Positions 38,940-48,235 of a DNA stretch of 64,000 nucleotides are shown here, in pieces. Under the pieces are notes generated by a model. It did not search any database. It was not told the origin of the DNA and worked only from the letters and a program-made list of their open reading frames with translations. Both the position numbers and the translations under genes were made by a program. The DNA comes from Nitrospira sp. CR1.1 (lineage in GTDB: Bacteria; Nitrospirota; Nitrospiria; Nitrospirales; Nitrospiraceae): assembly GCA_014055465.1 (NCBI GenBank), contig WIAF01000010.1:1-64000 (forward strand). The letters are read 5' to 3'. Numbering within the stretch: position 1 is the first letter of the stretch; each line of letters begins with the position of its first letter.

Positions 38940-41900
38940 ATGTTGAACTCACTCTTTGAATTTTCGCTGCGCAACCGATTTCTCGTGCTGGTGTTTGTGG
39001 GCCTCATTATTGCCGCCGGCGTCTATGCCATGCGGAAGTTGCCGATCGATGCCGTGCCCGACGTGACGCCGAATCAGGTGCAAATCCTCACCGACTCGCC
39101 CGGCTTGGGTCCCGTTGAGGTCGAGAAATTCATTACCTTTCCCGTTGAAACGGCGCTGTCGGGGTTGCCCGGTATCACCCTGATCCGCTCGGTGTCCCGT
39201 TTTGGGCTGTCCGCCGTCACCGTGTACTTCGAGGAGGGCATGGACATTTATTTCTGCCGGCGACTTGTCATGGAACGCCTGCCGCGGGCGCGGCAGGCCA
39301 TTCCACCGGGATTCGGTAATCCCGAGATGGGCCCGATTTCGACGGGATTGGGGGAGGTCTTCCAGTTCGAGGTCAAGGGCCAAGGCTTTTCCCTCATGCA
39401 GCTACGCACGATTCTTGATTGGGACATCGCCTTGAAGTTGCGGTCCGTTCCGGGTGTCGTTGAGGTGAACAGTTACGGAGGGGAGCTCCAAGCGTACGAA
39501 GTGGTGCTCGATGCGAGCAAATTGGTGGCGTATAAGATTCCGATCGGCCGGGTCTTCGAAGCAATCGAACGCAATAACGCCAATGCCGGTGGCGGATACA
39601 TCGTGCACGCGCAAGAGCAGTATCTGATCCGCGGCGAGGGGTTGGTGCAAACGTTGGAGGACCTCAACAATATCGTCGTGGCGACGGGGCACGACGGGAC
39701 GCCGATTACCATTCGCAATATCGCGCAGACCCGTTTTCAACCTCTAATCCGGCAGGGAGCGGTGACCCGGGACAAAGGCGGTGAAGTCGTGACGGGCGTA
39801 GCCCTCATGCTTATCGGCGAAAACTCCCGGGTCGTCGTCAACCGCATCAAGGCGAAGCTTACGGAGATCCAAAAATCGCTCCCGCCGGGCGTGACAGTCG
39901 ATCCCTACTATGACCGAACCGATCTGGTGCGTACGACCATTCAAACGGTCGCCACCAATCTGACCGAAGGCGCCCTTCTCGTGATCGCCGTCCTGTTTCT
40001 CCTGCTAGGCAACCTTCGGGCCGGCCTCATCGTGGCCTCGGTGATCCCACTGTCGATGTTGGTCGCACTCACCGGCATGCTCGCCGCTGGCATATCCGGC
40101 AACCTCATGAGTCTGGGGGCCATCGATTTCGGTCTCATTGTCGACGGGTCGGTCGTCATGATTGAAAACATCATGCGGCATTTGGCTGAGCGGCGAAAGG
40201 AGGTACGGGGCCGACTTGGCCACGACGAGATCCGGCAAGTGATTCTGCGATCCGGCCGGGAGGTCCTCCGCCCGATCTTTTTTGCCGTCGGCATTATTAT
40301 CATCGTTTACCTGCCAATTTTGACGCTGCAAGGCGTCGAGGGAAAGATGTTCCGACCGATGGCGCTGACCGTCATCTTCGCGCTCGTGGCTGCGCTCGTC
40401 CTCGCGTTCACGGCGGCTCCAGTCTTCGTGAGCCTGTTCTTGCGCCAAGAAGTTCGTGAACAAGAAACGTGGGTGGTGCGCTGGGCCAAACGGATCTACC
40501 AACCGCTCTTGTCCCAGACCTTCCAGCATCCGGCGATCACCGCTACCGCTGCCGCTGTCATTTTTTCCGGCAGCCTGGCGCTCGCGTCGGTGCTGGGGGC
40601 GGAATTTATTCCCAAGTTGGATGAGGGCGCGATCGCGCTGCAAGCCTGGCGGTTTCCCAGTGTGGCCTTAGAGGAATCCGTCAAGAGCACGACCCGGATC
40701 GGGCAGATTCTGGGGCAGTTTCCAGAGGTCGCCACCGTAGTCCCGCGAACCGGTCGTCCAGAGATTGCCACCGATCCAATGGGAGTCGAGGTCAGTGACG
40801 TGTATATCATCTTGAAGCCCAAGTCGGAATGGAGGACGGCTCACACGAAAGCGGAGCTGATTGAGGCCTTCGATCGGGCGTTGAAGGCGGCGGTGCCCGG
40901 CACCATCTTCAGTTACTCTCAGCCCATTGAGTTGCGGGTGCAGGAGCTGATTGCCGGAGTGCGTTCCGATATCGCCATCACGATTTTCGGCGAAGATATG
41001 GACACGCTTAAACGCCTGGGCGATCAGGTGGTGCACGTGGTCTCGGGGGTCCAGGGGGCCGCGGACACCAAGGCCGAACAAGTTGCGGGCATGCCGTACC
41101 TGCGAGTCATCATCAACCGCGAGGCGATCGCTCGCTATGGCATCAACGCCTCGGAGATTCTCGGGACCGTCGAAGCCCTCGGTGGACGTGTGGCGGGGCA
41201 GGTCGTCAAAGGCAATCAGCGCTTCTCCATTCAGGTCCGCTTTCGGCCAGAAGATCGGAGCAATTTCGATCGGATCAAGGACATCCGGGTCGCCGATCCT
41301 TCAGGGCGACAGATACCGCTCAGTCAGCTTGCCGACATTCGGACGGAGACCGGTTTGGCGCAGATCAGCCGGGAAAATATTCACCGGCGTCTGGCGGTGG
41401 AAACCAACGTCCGAAGCCGGGATTTAGCGAGTTTCGTGGCCGAGGCGCAGCGAGCCGTGGAAGCCCAGATCCCCCTACCAAAAGGCTATTGGATCGAGTG
41501 GGGAGGACAGTTTCACCAATTACAGGAGGCGTCCACACGGCTGGCGATCGTCGTCCCGATCACGTTGTTTCTCATCTTCGTGCTGCTCTATTCGACCTTC
41601 AACACGGTCGGGCCGGCGATGCTGATTTTTCTGAATGTGCCACTGGCCGCCACCGGCGGCATCATCGCCCTGGCGCTCCGCGGCATGCCCTTTTCGATTT
41701 CGGCCGCGGTCGGGTTTATTGCGCTGTTCGGAGTCGCGGTCCTCAACGGCGTCGTCCTGATGGCCTACATCCTCGATTTGCAGAAACAGGGCCTGTCGCG
41801 TGCGGAAGCCGCTTCGCAAGGCGCCATGATTCGTCTGCGTCCGGTGCTGATGACGGCCTTGGTGGCCAGCCTCGGGTTTGTGCCGATGGCCCTCTCGACC

Positions 41901-42086
41901 TCCGCGGGGGCGGAAGTGCAGCAGCCGCTCGCGACCGTGGTTATCGGTGGACTCGTGACCTCCACGGCCCTGACTCTTCTAGTGCTGCCGACCTTGTATG
42001 TGTGGGAAGAGCGCCTGCGAGAAGCGTGGGCCCAACGGAGAGGGGAAGCCAAAGAAGTGCCAGTGCCTTACGGACAAGAAGTGTAG
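38940..42086 (+). CDS. czcA: HME-RND pump, divalent-cation type (CzcA-like)
   Basis: The 1048-aa RND transporter starts MLNSLFEFSLRNRF, with PIDAVPDVTPNQVQI and LGEVFQFEV. The TM4 motif is DFGLIVDGSVVMIEN (about residues 396-410), the charged version that family surveys link to divalent cations (Zn, Co, Cd or Ni; HME1/2-type) and unlike the GAMVDAGIV version in the CusA at 24162. The window therefore encodes two pumps of different specificity. The gene lies 26 bp after czcB. Confidence 0.9.
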   Translation: MLNSLFEFSLRNRFLVLVFVGLIIAAGVYAMRKLPIDAVPDVTPNQVQILTDSPGLGPVEVEKFITFPVETALSGLPGITLIRSVSRFGLSAVTVYFEEGMDIYFCRRLVMERLPRARQAIPPGFGNPEMGPISTGLGEVFQFEVKGQGFSLMQLRTILDWDIALKLRSVPGVVEVNSYGGELQAYEVVLDASKLVAYKIPIGRVFEAIERNNANAGGGYIVHAQEQYLIRGEGLVQTLEDLNNIVVATGHDGTPITIRNIAQTRFQPLIRQGAVTRDKGGEVVTGVALMLIGENSRVVVNRIKAKLTEIQKSLPPGVTVDPYYDRTDLVRTTIQTVATNLTEGALLVIAVLFLLLGNLRAGLIVASVIPLSMLVALTGMLAAGISGNLMSLGAIDFGLIVDGSVVMIENIMRHLAERRKEVRGRLGHDEIRQVILRSGREVLRPIFFAVGIIIIVYLPILTLQGVEGKMFRPMALTVIFALVAALVLAFTAAPVFVSLFLRQEVREQETWVVRWAKRIYQPLLSQTFQHPAITATAAAVIFSGSLALASVLGAEFIPKLDEGAIALQAWRFPSVALEESVKSTTRIGQILGQFPEVATVVPRTGRPEIATDPMGVEVSDVYIILKPKSEWRTAHTKAELIEAFDRALKAAVPGTIFSYSQPIELRVQELIAGVRSDIAITIFGEDMDTLKRLGDQVVHVVSGVQGAADTKAEQVAGMPYLRVIINREAIARYGINASEILGTVEALGGRVAGQVVKGNQRFSIQVRFRPEDRSNFDRIKDIRVADPSGRQIPLSQLADIRTETGLAQISRENIHRRLAVETNVRSRDLASFVAEAQRAVEAQIPLPKGYWIEWGGQFHQLQEASTRLAIVVPITLFLIFVLLYSTFNTVGPAMLIFLNVPLAATGGIIALALRGMPFSISAAVGFIALFGVAVLNGVVLMAYILDLQKQGLSRAEAASQGAMIRLRPVLMTALVASLGFVPMALSTSAGAEVQQPLATVVIGGLVTSTALTLLVLPTLYVWEERLREAWAQRRGEAKEVPVPYGQEV

Positions 42087-42252
42087 GACGAGAACATTCT
42101 CGAGGCCGAAACAATGAGGGATGATCCTCATGGGCATCGTGCGAACGTGAATGACTTCTGGCTCAAGACTTTCGGCCCAAGCTCTTCACGAATGTCGAGC
42201 TCGAGCATTAGGCAGTGGGCGGGCGCTCCCTAGACAGGACTCAAGAAAAGAC

Positions 42253-42687
42253 ATGAACTTCAGGATAAAGTCACGCGGCGCAATCAGGCTTTTGGAAATG
42301 GTTATTGGATTCGCAGTTGGGTTATTCCTCGGCTGCACAACCATCCATCAAGCGCCCCATGTTTCTCTTGCCGAAACACTGATTGGTAAATCGAAACAGG
42401 ACCTTCTTGCCTGTGCCGGGAGTCCCCTTCGAGAAATCCCAACAGCCGAGGGAATCGTGCTGAACTACTATGCAGAGGCGCCGATGTTTGAAGAGTCGTT
42501 CATGGGCTCTAAAGGGAGCAGATCAGGGAATCATCATGGGTGTTGGGTGAGGATCAGCCTCCGTGAGGATCTGTTCATAGGGGTCGAATACAAGTCCGTC
42601 CCGACTCCTGGTATCGCCGACGACCATTGCGACGAGATCTTCAAGACTGTGCGCAATAGCTTTTCAAGGAACCTTGAGCACGCGTAA
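42253..42687 (+). CDS. Small lipoprotein of unknown function
   Basis: The 144-aa protein has a signal with lipobox Cys in GLFLGCTTIH. A compact domain follows: LAETLIGKSKQDLLACAGSP and a NSF-rich end, resembling the SmpA/OmlA-like small lipoproteins. Three further Cys (LACAG, GCWVR, DDHCDE) are present. The ATG at 42253 is preferred; ATG 42298 would place the hydrophobic region right at the N-terminus. It lies 3' of czcA on the same strand. Confidence 0.6.
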   Translation: MNFRIKSRGAIRLLEMVIGFAVGLFLGCTTIHQAPHVSLAETLIGKSKQDLLACAGSPLREIPTAEGIVLNYYAEAPMFEESFMGSKGSRSGNHHGCWVRISLREDLFIGVEYKSVPTPGIADDHCDEIFKTVRNSFSRNLEHA

Positions 42688-42926
42688 GTAGCATAGAGCA
42701 GGGACCTATTCCTGAATGCCCTTTGGGTGGTGGTGAGCCGATCCGGTCGCCGCTCTTGTGATCGACCGGTCAATGCGAAAGAAGGAGTCGAAGCGGTCCC
42801 GGCGAAACGTGTCGTGACTGGTTACTCTGGGGTGCCCGCGTACTGTCCATTCATGATCGCAGTAAGGACCTGCAGCTGGGAAAACTCAACAGGAAGAGGA
42901 AGCGTCCCAAAGACGCAAGGAGAGGA

Positions 42927-43640
42927 ATGCGCGACAAGAGGAGGGAAAGAGCAGAAATGTCTTCACAATCAACACCTGGTAGAGAACGAGCAACCTTCCT
43001 GCAACCAACGTTGATCAGTAACTTGGAGGAGCGTCGCGCGAGTATCCTCAGACGCGGCCGACGGCTGGAATACTTTACTATCGCCTATAACAGCCTCGAA
43101 GGGTTGATATCGGTCGTGCTGGGGCTGATGGCCGGCAGCATCGCCCTAGTCGGGTTCGGCATTGATAGCGTGATCGAGGTCACATCAGGCGCTGCCTTGC
43201 TCTGGCGGCTACACGGAGACAAAGACGACGCACAAAGTGAACGCAAGGAAAGAATCACTCTTCAAATCGTGGGTGTCTGCTTTCTGATCCTGGCAGTCTA
43301 CGTCAGTTATGACGCAGTGACCTCGCTTCTCAATCGAGAAGCGCCCGAAAGAAGCGTTTTGGGCATCATCCTGGCCATCGCTTCCTTGATTGTCATGCCC
43401 TTGCTCACCCGCGCGAAACGACAAGTTGCTCGGGAAATCGGCAGCGTGGCGATGACGGCCGATGCGAAGCAGACTGAATTTTGTGTCTACCTCTCAGCGA
43501 TCCTACTCGGCGGACTCCTGCTGAATGCTTGGGTTGGCTGGTGGTGGGCCGACCCTGTTGCCGCCCTCATCATGGTGCCGATCATCGTAAAGGAAGGAAT
43601 CGAGACTTTACGGGGCGAAACATGCTGTGAAGACCTATAG
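42927..43640 (+). CDS. CDF-family cation efflux membrane protein
   Basis: The 237-aa protein has about six membrane helices. YNSLEGLISVVLGLMAGSIA and GFGIDSVIEVTSGAALLW match the first CDF signature, and a second site region is MTADAKQTEFCVYLSAILLGG. CDF proteins exchange cytoplasmic Zn2+, Co2+, Fe2+ or Mn2+ for protons. The usual cytoplasmic C-terminal domain is missing; the protein ends soon after helix 6 with RGETCCEDL, so it is a short form. ATG 42927 follows AGGAGAGGA; ATG 42957 is an alternative. Confidence 0.85.
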   Translation: MRDKRRERAEMSSQSTPGRERATFLQPTLISNLEERRASILRRGRRLEYFTIAYNSLEGLISVVLGLMAGSIALVGFGIDSVIEVTSGAALLWRLHGDKDDAQSERKERITLQIVGVCFLILAVYVSYDAVTSLLNREAPERSVLGIILAIASLIVMPLLTRAKRQVAREIGSVAMTADAKQTEFCVYLSAILLGGLLLNAWVGWWWADPVAALIMVPIIVKEGIETLRGETCCEDL

Positions 43641-43874
43641 GCTGTTGAGACCGCACAGGAGGAAGGGCGAATATTAGCCCAGTGAATTTAACGAGATGAC
43701 ATCATCAAGGCTGACTTGGACAATTTCCCCCAGGATCGCTTTCCAGAATGTTCCTTCGCGTTAATGCAACGCAACCCAATCTGACCCGGATACTTCGCAA
43801 GCGAAAGGGGGTGTTCCTCATGGTTTGTGGCGATCCATCATAGACAACCACTTTGTTAAAAGACCTAGAAAAGC
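43641..43874 (+). other. Intergenic stretch after the CDF gene
   Basis: No gene or clear regulatory site is visible in this segment, which separates the metal island from a zone of gene fragments. Confidence 0.4.
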
Positions 43875-44084
43875 CTAAAAGCGGCCTGGCGCGCATCGCC
43901 CGCCCTGGCGCGAGAGTTCTAAAGATCTTGAAGGAGTTGTGATACCGAGGGACAGAATCGAACTGTCGACACCAGCCTTGCTTGAGGGGCCACCACCTGA
44001 TGGCACGTCACGTGTTTTCTTCATAGAACGGACTTTCTTATGTGTTCTTCTGCCTCCTCGGAAGACCTCTTTGTAGGTTGTCAT
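43875..44084 (-). CDS. Small ORF coupled to the arsC fragment
   Basis: A 69-codon frame whose ATG (44082-44084) overlaps the stop of the arsC fragment as ATGA. Apart from the coupling there is no family-like sequence; it is rich in Ser, Gly, Arg and Lys. It may be a degraded neighbour of arsC. The DNA also holds a tRNA T-arm-like stem that I rejected as a tRNA. Confidence 0.25.
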   Translation of the reverse strand: MTTYKEVFRGGRRTHKKVRSMKKTRDVPSGGGPSSKAGVDSSILSLGITTPSRSLELSRQGGRCAPGRF

Positions 44085-44290
44085 GTTGTTAACTCTTCGA
44101 CGCGCTTCCTGAGCAGACAAAAAGCCTCGTCAAAGGCCGCCTCGATTTCGGCGTCAGATCCAATCGCTTTGGCCGGATCGGGCGTGCTCCAATGCAGCTT
44201 TGTTGGCTTCCTCGGAAATAGCGGACAACTTTCACCAGCGGCCTGATCGCACACCGTAATCACGAGATCAAGGATTGATTCGCAAACAGT
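44081..44290 (-). pseudogene. arsC: Arsenate reductase (ArsC, LMW-phosphatase type) C-terminal fragment
   Basis: The frame reads DLVITVCDQAAGESCPLF, then LHWSTPDPAKAIGSDAEIEA and ends LLRKRVEELTT. These are the second catalytic-Cys region and C-terminal helix of thioredoxin-type ArsC. The N-terminal P-loop (CxxNSxRS) is absent upstream (above 44290), so only the last third survives. It points to a former arsenic operon at this edge of the metal island. Confidence 0.75.
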
Positions 44291-44540
44291 CGAGGTAGGT
44301 GATTTTATTGTCTACGCTCGATATGAGCGCCTGAAGGTCGGCGAGAAACCCTACCCACCATTCAAGCTAGCTGAAATTGTGGGGGCAAACGAGCGAACCG
44401 ATGCGAGGATGGGGTTTCACTACGAGGCGTGGGAGAAGCCGTTTCGCATCCAGACTGACCGGTGTGAGGGCCGTTGACCAACTCCCGCCCTCATGTGACA
44501 ATACCCACCAGGTCTCTAGGAGATCGCGAATGAACGCTGA

Positions 44541-44726
44541 TACGAGAGCTGGGCCGAAACGCTGGATGTCCTGGCCGACCCGGAGGAGATGGAGGCGATT
44601 CTGGAGGGTGAGGCCGATGTCCGCGGTGGCAATGTCGTGTCATTCGTAGACGCGTTTAGAGAGCCGCTGAAGAAGAGCTCGAACCCCAAAAAAACCAAAG
44701 GCCCGGATAAAGATCCGAGCCTTTGA
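44541..44726 (+). pseudogene. Phd/YefM-type antitoxin fragment
   Basis: The frame reads YESWAETLDVLADPEEMEAI, then LEGEADVRGGNVVSFVDAF, which is the C-terminal half of a Phd/YefM-type antitoxin with an extension. No in-frame start precedes it and no toxin follows. Its stop lies in the terminator hairpin just downstream. Confidence 0.5.
44697..44724 (+). terminator. Bidirectional-looking hairpin terminator
   Basis: AAAGGCCCGGAT (44697-44708) and ATCCGAGCCTTT (44713-44724) form a 12-bp stem with one mismatch and a four-base loop, with A-rich bases before and TTT at the end. It lies at the end of the antitoxin fragment. Confidence 0.6.
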
Positions 44727-45187
44727 TCCGGCTTGCGCTCTGCGCAACCCCCCGGGCAACACCCCTAAGTCACCACATGCTTTCGCTTGGGTGGCGCGCT
44801 CGCGATCACCACTCTGAGAGCCGTTAGTGCGAAATGCGTCTTGTTTTTTATGCCGGTCAGCCCATCACCCATGTGAGCAGCTTACTGTCGACGCTGACGG
44901 TGGTCGTCCGGTTTCGCTGGCTCACATGGTGGAGTGTATTATAGGCTGGCAAGAGGCGGGGAGAAAGTAGAGAAGGAAGGAGCTCAATGTACACACTCGA
45001 AGGTTTGGAGAACGCGAGAGAAGAGCTTCGTAAATGGGACGACAGATTTGATCGGTACACGGGAAATAACCCAGATAAGTATCAATCAGATATTCGAGCA
45101 GCCAGATCAAAGGTCCGACTCATCGAATCCGAACTCAAGCGGACAGGCGCTCTCCCCATGACTGACGAGGAGAAGCTTCATGCTGCA

Positions 45188-46252
45188 CTAGTGGCCTGTA
45201 ACAGGTAATTGTGTACCGATGCGCCGAGATGGATCACAGTATTTCCACTTCACGATCTTGGGGGCCTTATTGTAGTGGCGGATGTAGCGCATCAGTTTCT
45301 TGTCGAGGTCCTTCACGGACGTGAAGACGCCCCGTGCGATCACATCACGCTCGATCTTGGCGAACCAGAGTTCGACCTGGTTCAGCCACGACGAGTAGGT
45401 CGGCGTGAAATGCAGATGCACCGTCGAATGGGTCTGCAGAAACTCGGTGACCCGCGTGGTCTTGTGCGCCGAGAGGTTGTCTGCAATCACATGGATCTCC
45501 AGGCCCTTGGGTTGATTGGCCACGAGGTCCGTCAGGAACGCGATGAATTGCTCGGAGGTGTGGCGGTCGGCCGTCTTGCCGAGCACCTCGCCCGTTTTGG
45601 TATTGAACGCGGCATAGAGGGAAAGCGTGCCGTGCCGGTAATATTCGAAGCCATGCCGTTCCGCCCGTCCCGGCGACAAGGGCAGCACCGGATCCTTGCG
45701 GTCCAAGACCTGGATCGCTGTTTTCTCGTCCACACAAAACACCGCTGCATGCTGCGGTGGGTTCAGATAGAGGCCGATGATGTCAGCGGCCTTTTTCTCG
45801 AAGTCCGGGTCAGTGGACGCCAGATATCGCTCCAGCCGCTGGGGCTGGAGCCCATGCTTCGCCCAGACTCGTGCGACCCGCATATGGCTGACCCCGAGCT
45901 GGGCCGCAAGCTTGCGAGTGCTCCAGTGCGTCGAGCCGTCGGCTGGCGCCCGTCGTGTGGCCTCCAGGATGCGGGCTTCCATCTGAGGAGTGTGCCGCAG
46001 GGGAGCTTGCCCGCGATGACGACTATACAGCCCGGCCAACCGCTCAGCGGCAAACCGCTGGCTCCAGGTCGCCACAAAGCCTCGGCTACACCCCACGGCG
46101 TGACACACGGCATCCCAGGTCGCCCCCTCAGCCAGGAGCAGAATCACGCGGGCTCGCCGAGCGGTTTCGGCCCGCCCGGTGCGGCTCCTCGCTCGTCTGG
46201 TGAGTTCCATTCGTTCCCGTTTCGTCAGGACCATCGTGTTCTCCATGAACAC
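45188..46252 (-). CDS. IS630-family transposase
   Basis: The 354-aa protein has an N-terminal helix-turn-helix with ARRARVILLLAEGATWDAVCH and a winged-helix/HTH_29 region. The DDE domain shows catalytic residues in VFCVDEKTAIQ, IHVIADNLSAHK and SWLNQVELWFAKIER. No internal stop is present, so it is probably active. The TAG stop is made from the duplicated TA and one host base, so the insertion site itself supplies the stop. An in-frame ATG at 46234 would give 348 aa. Confidence 0.93.
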   Translation of the reverse strand: MFMENTMVLTKRERMELTRRARSRTGRAETARRARVILLLAEGATWDAVCHAVGCSRGFVATWSQRFAAERLAGLYSRHRGQAPLRHTPQMEARILEATRRAPADGSTHWSTRKLAAQLGVSHMRVARVWAKHGLQPQRLERYLASTDPDFEKKAADIIGLYLNPPQHAAVFCVDEKTAIQVLDRKDPVLPLSPGRAERHGFEYYRHGTLSLYAAFNTKTGEVLGKTADRHTSEQFIAFLTDLVANQPKGLEIHVIADNLSAHKTTRVTEFLQTHSTVHLHFTPTYSSWLNQVELWFAKIERDVIARGVFTSVKDLDKKLMRYIRHYNKAPKIVKWKYCDPSRRIGTQLPVTGH

Positions 46253-46285
46253 GAGTATAGTCTATAAATGGGTGTTACAGTCCAC
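45191..46285 (-). mobile_element. IS630-family insertion sequence
   Basis: The ends form imperfect inverted repeats: GTGGCCTGTAACA at 45191 and, on the other strand, GTGGACTGTAACA ending at 46285. The element is flanked by the TA duplication expected for this family (45189-45190 and 46286-46287). It is 1095 bp and carries a single intact transposase on the minus strand. It disrupts a small gene that can be restored exactly. Confidence 0.9.
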
Positions 46286-46642
46286 TAGATATGGCATTCC
46301 CAGAAGCGAGGAGCAAAGAGATCGTCGAGTATCAGGGAAAGTACTATCAGCGTCGATACGTTCCACTCGAGAAGAGCCGATCCAGACAGACCGTAACTGA
46401 CTGGGGGAAGGACTGGGTCGAAGTCACGAATAAATAAAAATGGTGAAGCGAGGAGGTACGTTCGAACAGCGAAGGCGCATGAGACATCTTCCCTTGAGCT
46501 CTAAGTGGATCGACGTGCTTGAATCGCGTTCTGACAATCGTGTTTGGTGAGTCGTGAATCCGCCATGCCGTGCAATATACAAAGCGAACGTGTATAGGGC
46601 CAGGGGAAGGCGGGAACTGCATAAGATTGCGAGTGGGGGAGT

Positions 46643-46903
46643 TCAGCGCGGCTTCTTTCGCAGGGCCATTTCCTCTGCGATCAGTTCTGCGGCGCGAGCC
46701 GTAATTTTCTGGCGTCTCGCGGGACTGAGCTTCTTGAGGATTTCATCGTGGGTTACTTCGCAGCCATGTTCAACGCGCATCCGCTCAACCTTGAGTGCAT
46801 GCTCAAGACGTTTACTTCGAACAGATGGGTTGCCCAGGAGATCGAAGATAACCGCGCGAGACCGCGCTGAGAGCGGGAGAACCTTACGACGCTTATTACG
46901 CAT
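46643..46903 (-). CDS. Short XRE-antitoxin-like protein, truncated
   Basis: The 86-aa protein ends with VTHDEILKKLSPARRQKITA followed by RAAELIAEEMALRKKPR. This resembles the N-terminal linker helix found just before the helix-turn-helix of HigA-like XRE antitoxins, but here the protein stops where the DNA-binding domain should begin. The N-terminal half is basic and not recognised. A toxin partner is not visible. It is either a truncated antitoxin or a small regulator that uses only the helical part. Confidence 0.45.
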   Translation of the reverse strand: MRNKRRKVLPLSARSRAVIFDLLGNPSVRSKRLEHALKVERMRVEHGCEVTHDEILKKLSPARRQKITARAAELIAEEMALRKKPR

Positions 46904-47084
46904 ACGGAAATTTTACCAGCCTAGCAGTCTCGAATCCATCCGTACCGCATGCATCGTGTCCTACAGGCCGCGATCGTGGCGGGGCCGCACCGATCATACG
47001 TGTCCATTGGGATGTCGTCTTCTGTGGGATCAAATTGACAAACTGAGCGGGCTTTTTTTCGAGAGGAGCGTCCATAGTTTGTCC

Positions 47085-47270
47085 TTACCGAGGCGCTTCC
47101 CCGTCACGCTTGCGGAGTTCTTGCGCAATTGCGCCCTGCGTTTCAGCGGGGAGCGGGGGGAGGGGATGGTTGAGCGATTCGCGTGATGTCACATCGACGC
47201 CGTAGCGAGTGGCAATGTCGTGGTAGACACTTGTCGGGTTGGCATGAAGGAGGCTTTCGGGATCCATCAC
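47085..47270 (-). pseudogene. Remnant of a small gene also present at 20.1 kb
   Basis: The minus-strand frame reads SVYHDIATRYGVDVTSRES, then AIAQELRKRDGEAPR. Related DNA occurs at 20075-20215. The presence of two damaged copies in different parts of the window suggests a former mobile or repeated gene. Function is not recognised. Confidence 0.4.
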
Positions 47271-47368
47271 TGCATGACTCTGGATGAGCCGTGGGCGTCA
47301 ATCCGGAGTTCATTAGCCTCACTCCTCTGAACCAGGTATCGACTGCGCTCGGCTCTTCTTGCCTTGTC

Positions 47369-48235
47369 TTATCTTTCCTTCGTTCTGTCTGGCCAGGGAA
47401 GCGTACCATCTAATTCTCGACAGTACGGGTCACTATCTTCAGCTTCCTCGCTCGCTGTACTTCCTCTCGCAGACAGAGAATCTTCCTCCAACCAGAGCAA
47501 CGACAACATTCGATCCCATTCAGGCAGATACCGTGACTCCTCATAGAGGGTTCCCCCTCGAGTCCAGTCTTCAAACCATTCTGTCGGATCAACCTCGCAA
47601 GGACCGTCCTGAACAAGCTGGGCTCCTTGCGCTGCCAGCGATGAAGGCGGAACAGGATATCCAGTTTGAACCCAGGCACCCATTTCTCTCAGGGAAGGGG
47701 AACGGGTGGCATACCGAACGATTCCGTGTTCAGACAATACAAAGGTGCATGGATTGGCATTCAGAGCCGAAAATCGTGATCCAGTTGCTGTTAGGGAAGC
47801 CTTAAACTGTTTCCCCAACGCGATCACTGCATCAAACCCGATTTCAGCATCATTGACGAGTGGCCTGAAATGATCAGCGGGCAATAGGATTTCAGCGGCA
47901 AAAATGTCGCAGAGCACTTCGCTTTGGGAACGCTTCGTATAACGTTGTGAGTCACTCTTGCCGGCGTGTTCGTTGGGAAGATCGAGATAAATATGTCCAA
48001 GTTCATGACAAATCGTAAAGCGTTGCCGCTCTTCGAGATGCCCCTTGTTCACAATGATGTGCCACTTGCCTTTGATAGGTAGGGAGTGGCCGGACTCGTT
48101 ATGAGGAATATCCATCTCATCGTGAAGGACGGCGCCAATTGCCTCCACATACAGCTCCATTGAAACAGGAAACATAAGATGGGGAAAGCTCCGTACAAAG
48201 CTACGGGCTTTCATAATGACCGAGGACTCATCCAC
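47369..48235 (-). CDS. ImmA/IrrE-family metallopeptidase (CapP-like partner)
   Basis: The 288-aa protein has the zinc-peptidase motif HELGH (in FTICHELGHIYLDL) and the downstream acidic region EVLCDIFAAEILLP, as in ImmA/IrrE proteases. The about 130-residue C-terminal extension is acidic and not recognised. Its GTG start overlaps the end of the XRE gene, so the two are co-expressed. ImmA-type peptidases cleave their XRE repressor after a damage signal. The pair lies divergently upstream of the MBL/E2-E1-JAB/patatin operon, as CapH-CapP does for CBASS. Confidence 0.85.
   Translation of the reverse strand: MDESSVIMKARSFVRSFPHLMFPVSMELYVEAIGAVLHDEMDIPHNESGHSLPIKGKWHIIVNKGHLEERQRFTICHELGHIYLDLPNEHAGKSDSQRYTKRSQSEVLCDIFAAEILLPADHFRPLVNDAEIGFDAVIALGKQFKASLTATGSRFSALNANPCTFVLSEHGIVRYATRSPSLREMGAWVQTGYPVPPSSLAAQGAQLVQDGPCEVDPTEWFEDWTRGGTLYEESRYLPEWDRMLSLLWLEEDSLSARGSTASEEAEDSDPYCRELDGTLPWPDRTKER

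Larger units (their letters stand above)
44987..46437 (+). pseudogene. Hypothetical gene split by an IS630 element
   Basis: The first part (44987-45190) encodes MYTLEGLENAREEL through DEEKLHAAL with GGAAGGAG upstream. Removing 45191-46287 joins it in frame to 46288-46437, which reads DMAFPEARSKEIVEYQGKYY and ends WVEVTNK. The restored protein has about 117 residues, a helical N-terminal half and a basic C-terminus; the family is not recognised. The element inserted cleanly at a TA, so the break is recent. A sequence without the IS should encode the full protein. Confidence 0.8.

Noticed and set aside
43951-43967. Stem-loop identical in form to a tRNA T-arm on the minus strand (GACAG, seven-base loop, CTGTC)
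   Set aside because: No acceptor 5' strand, D-arm or anticodon arm can be placed next to it, so it is not a tRNA or tmRNA that I can support.
45209-46267. Long plus-strand open frame of 352 codons
   Set aside because: It is antisense to the intact IS630 transposase, which has clear DDE motifs; the plus frame has none.
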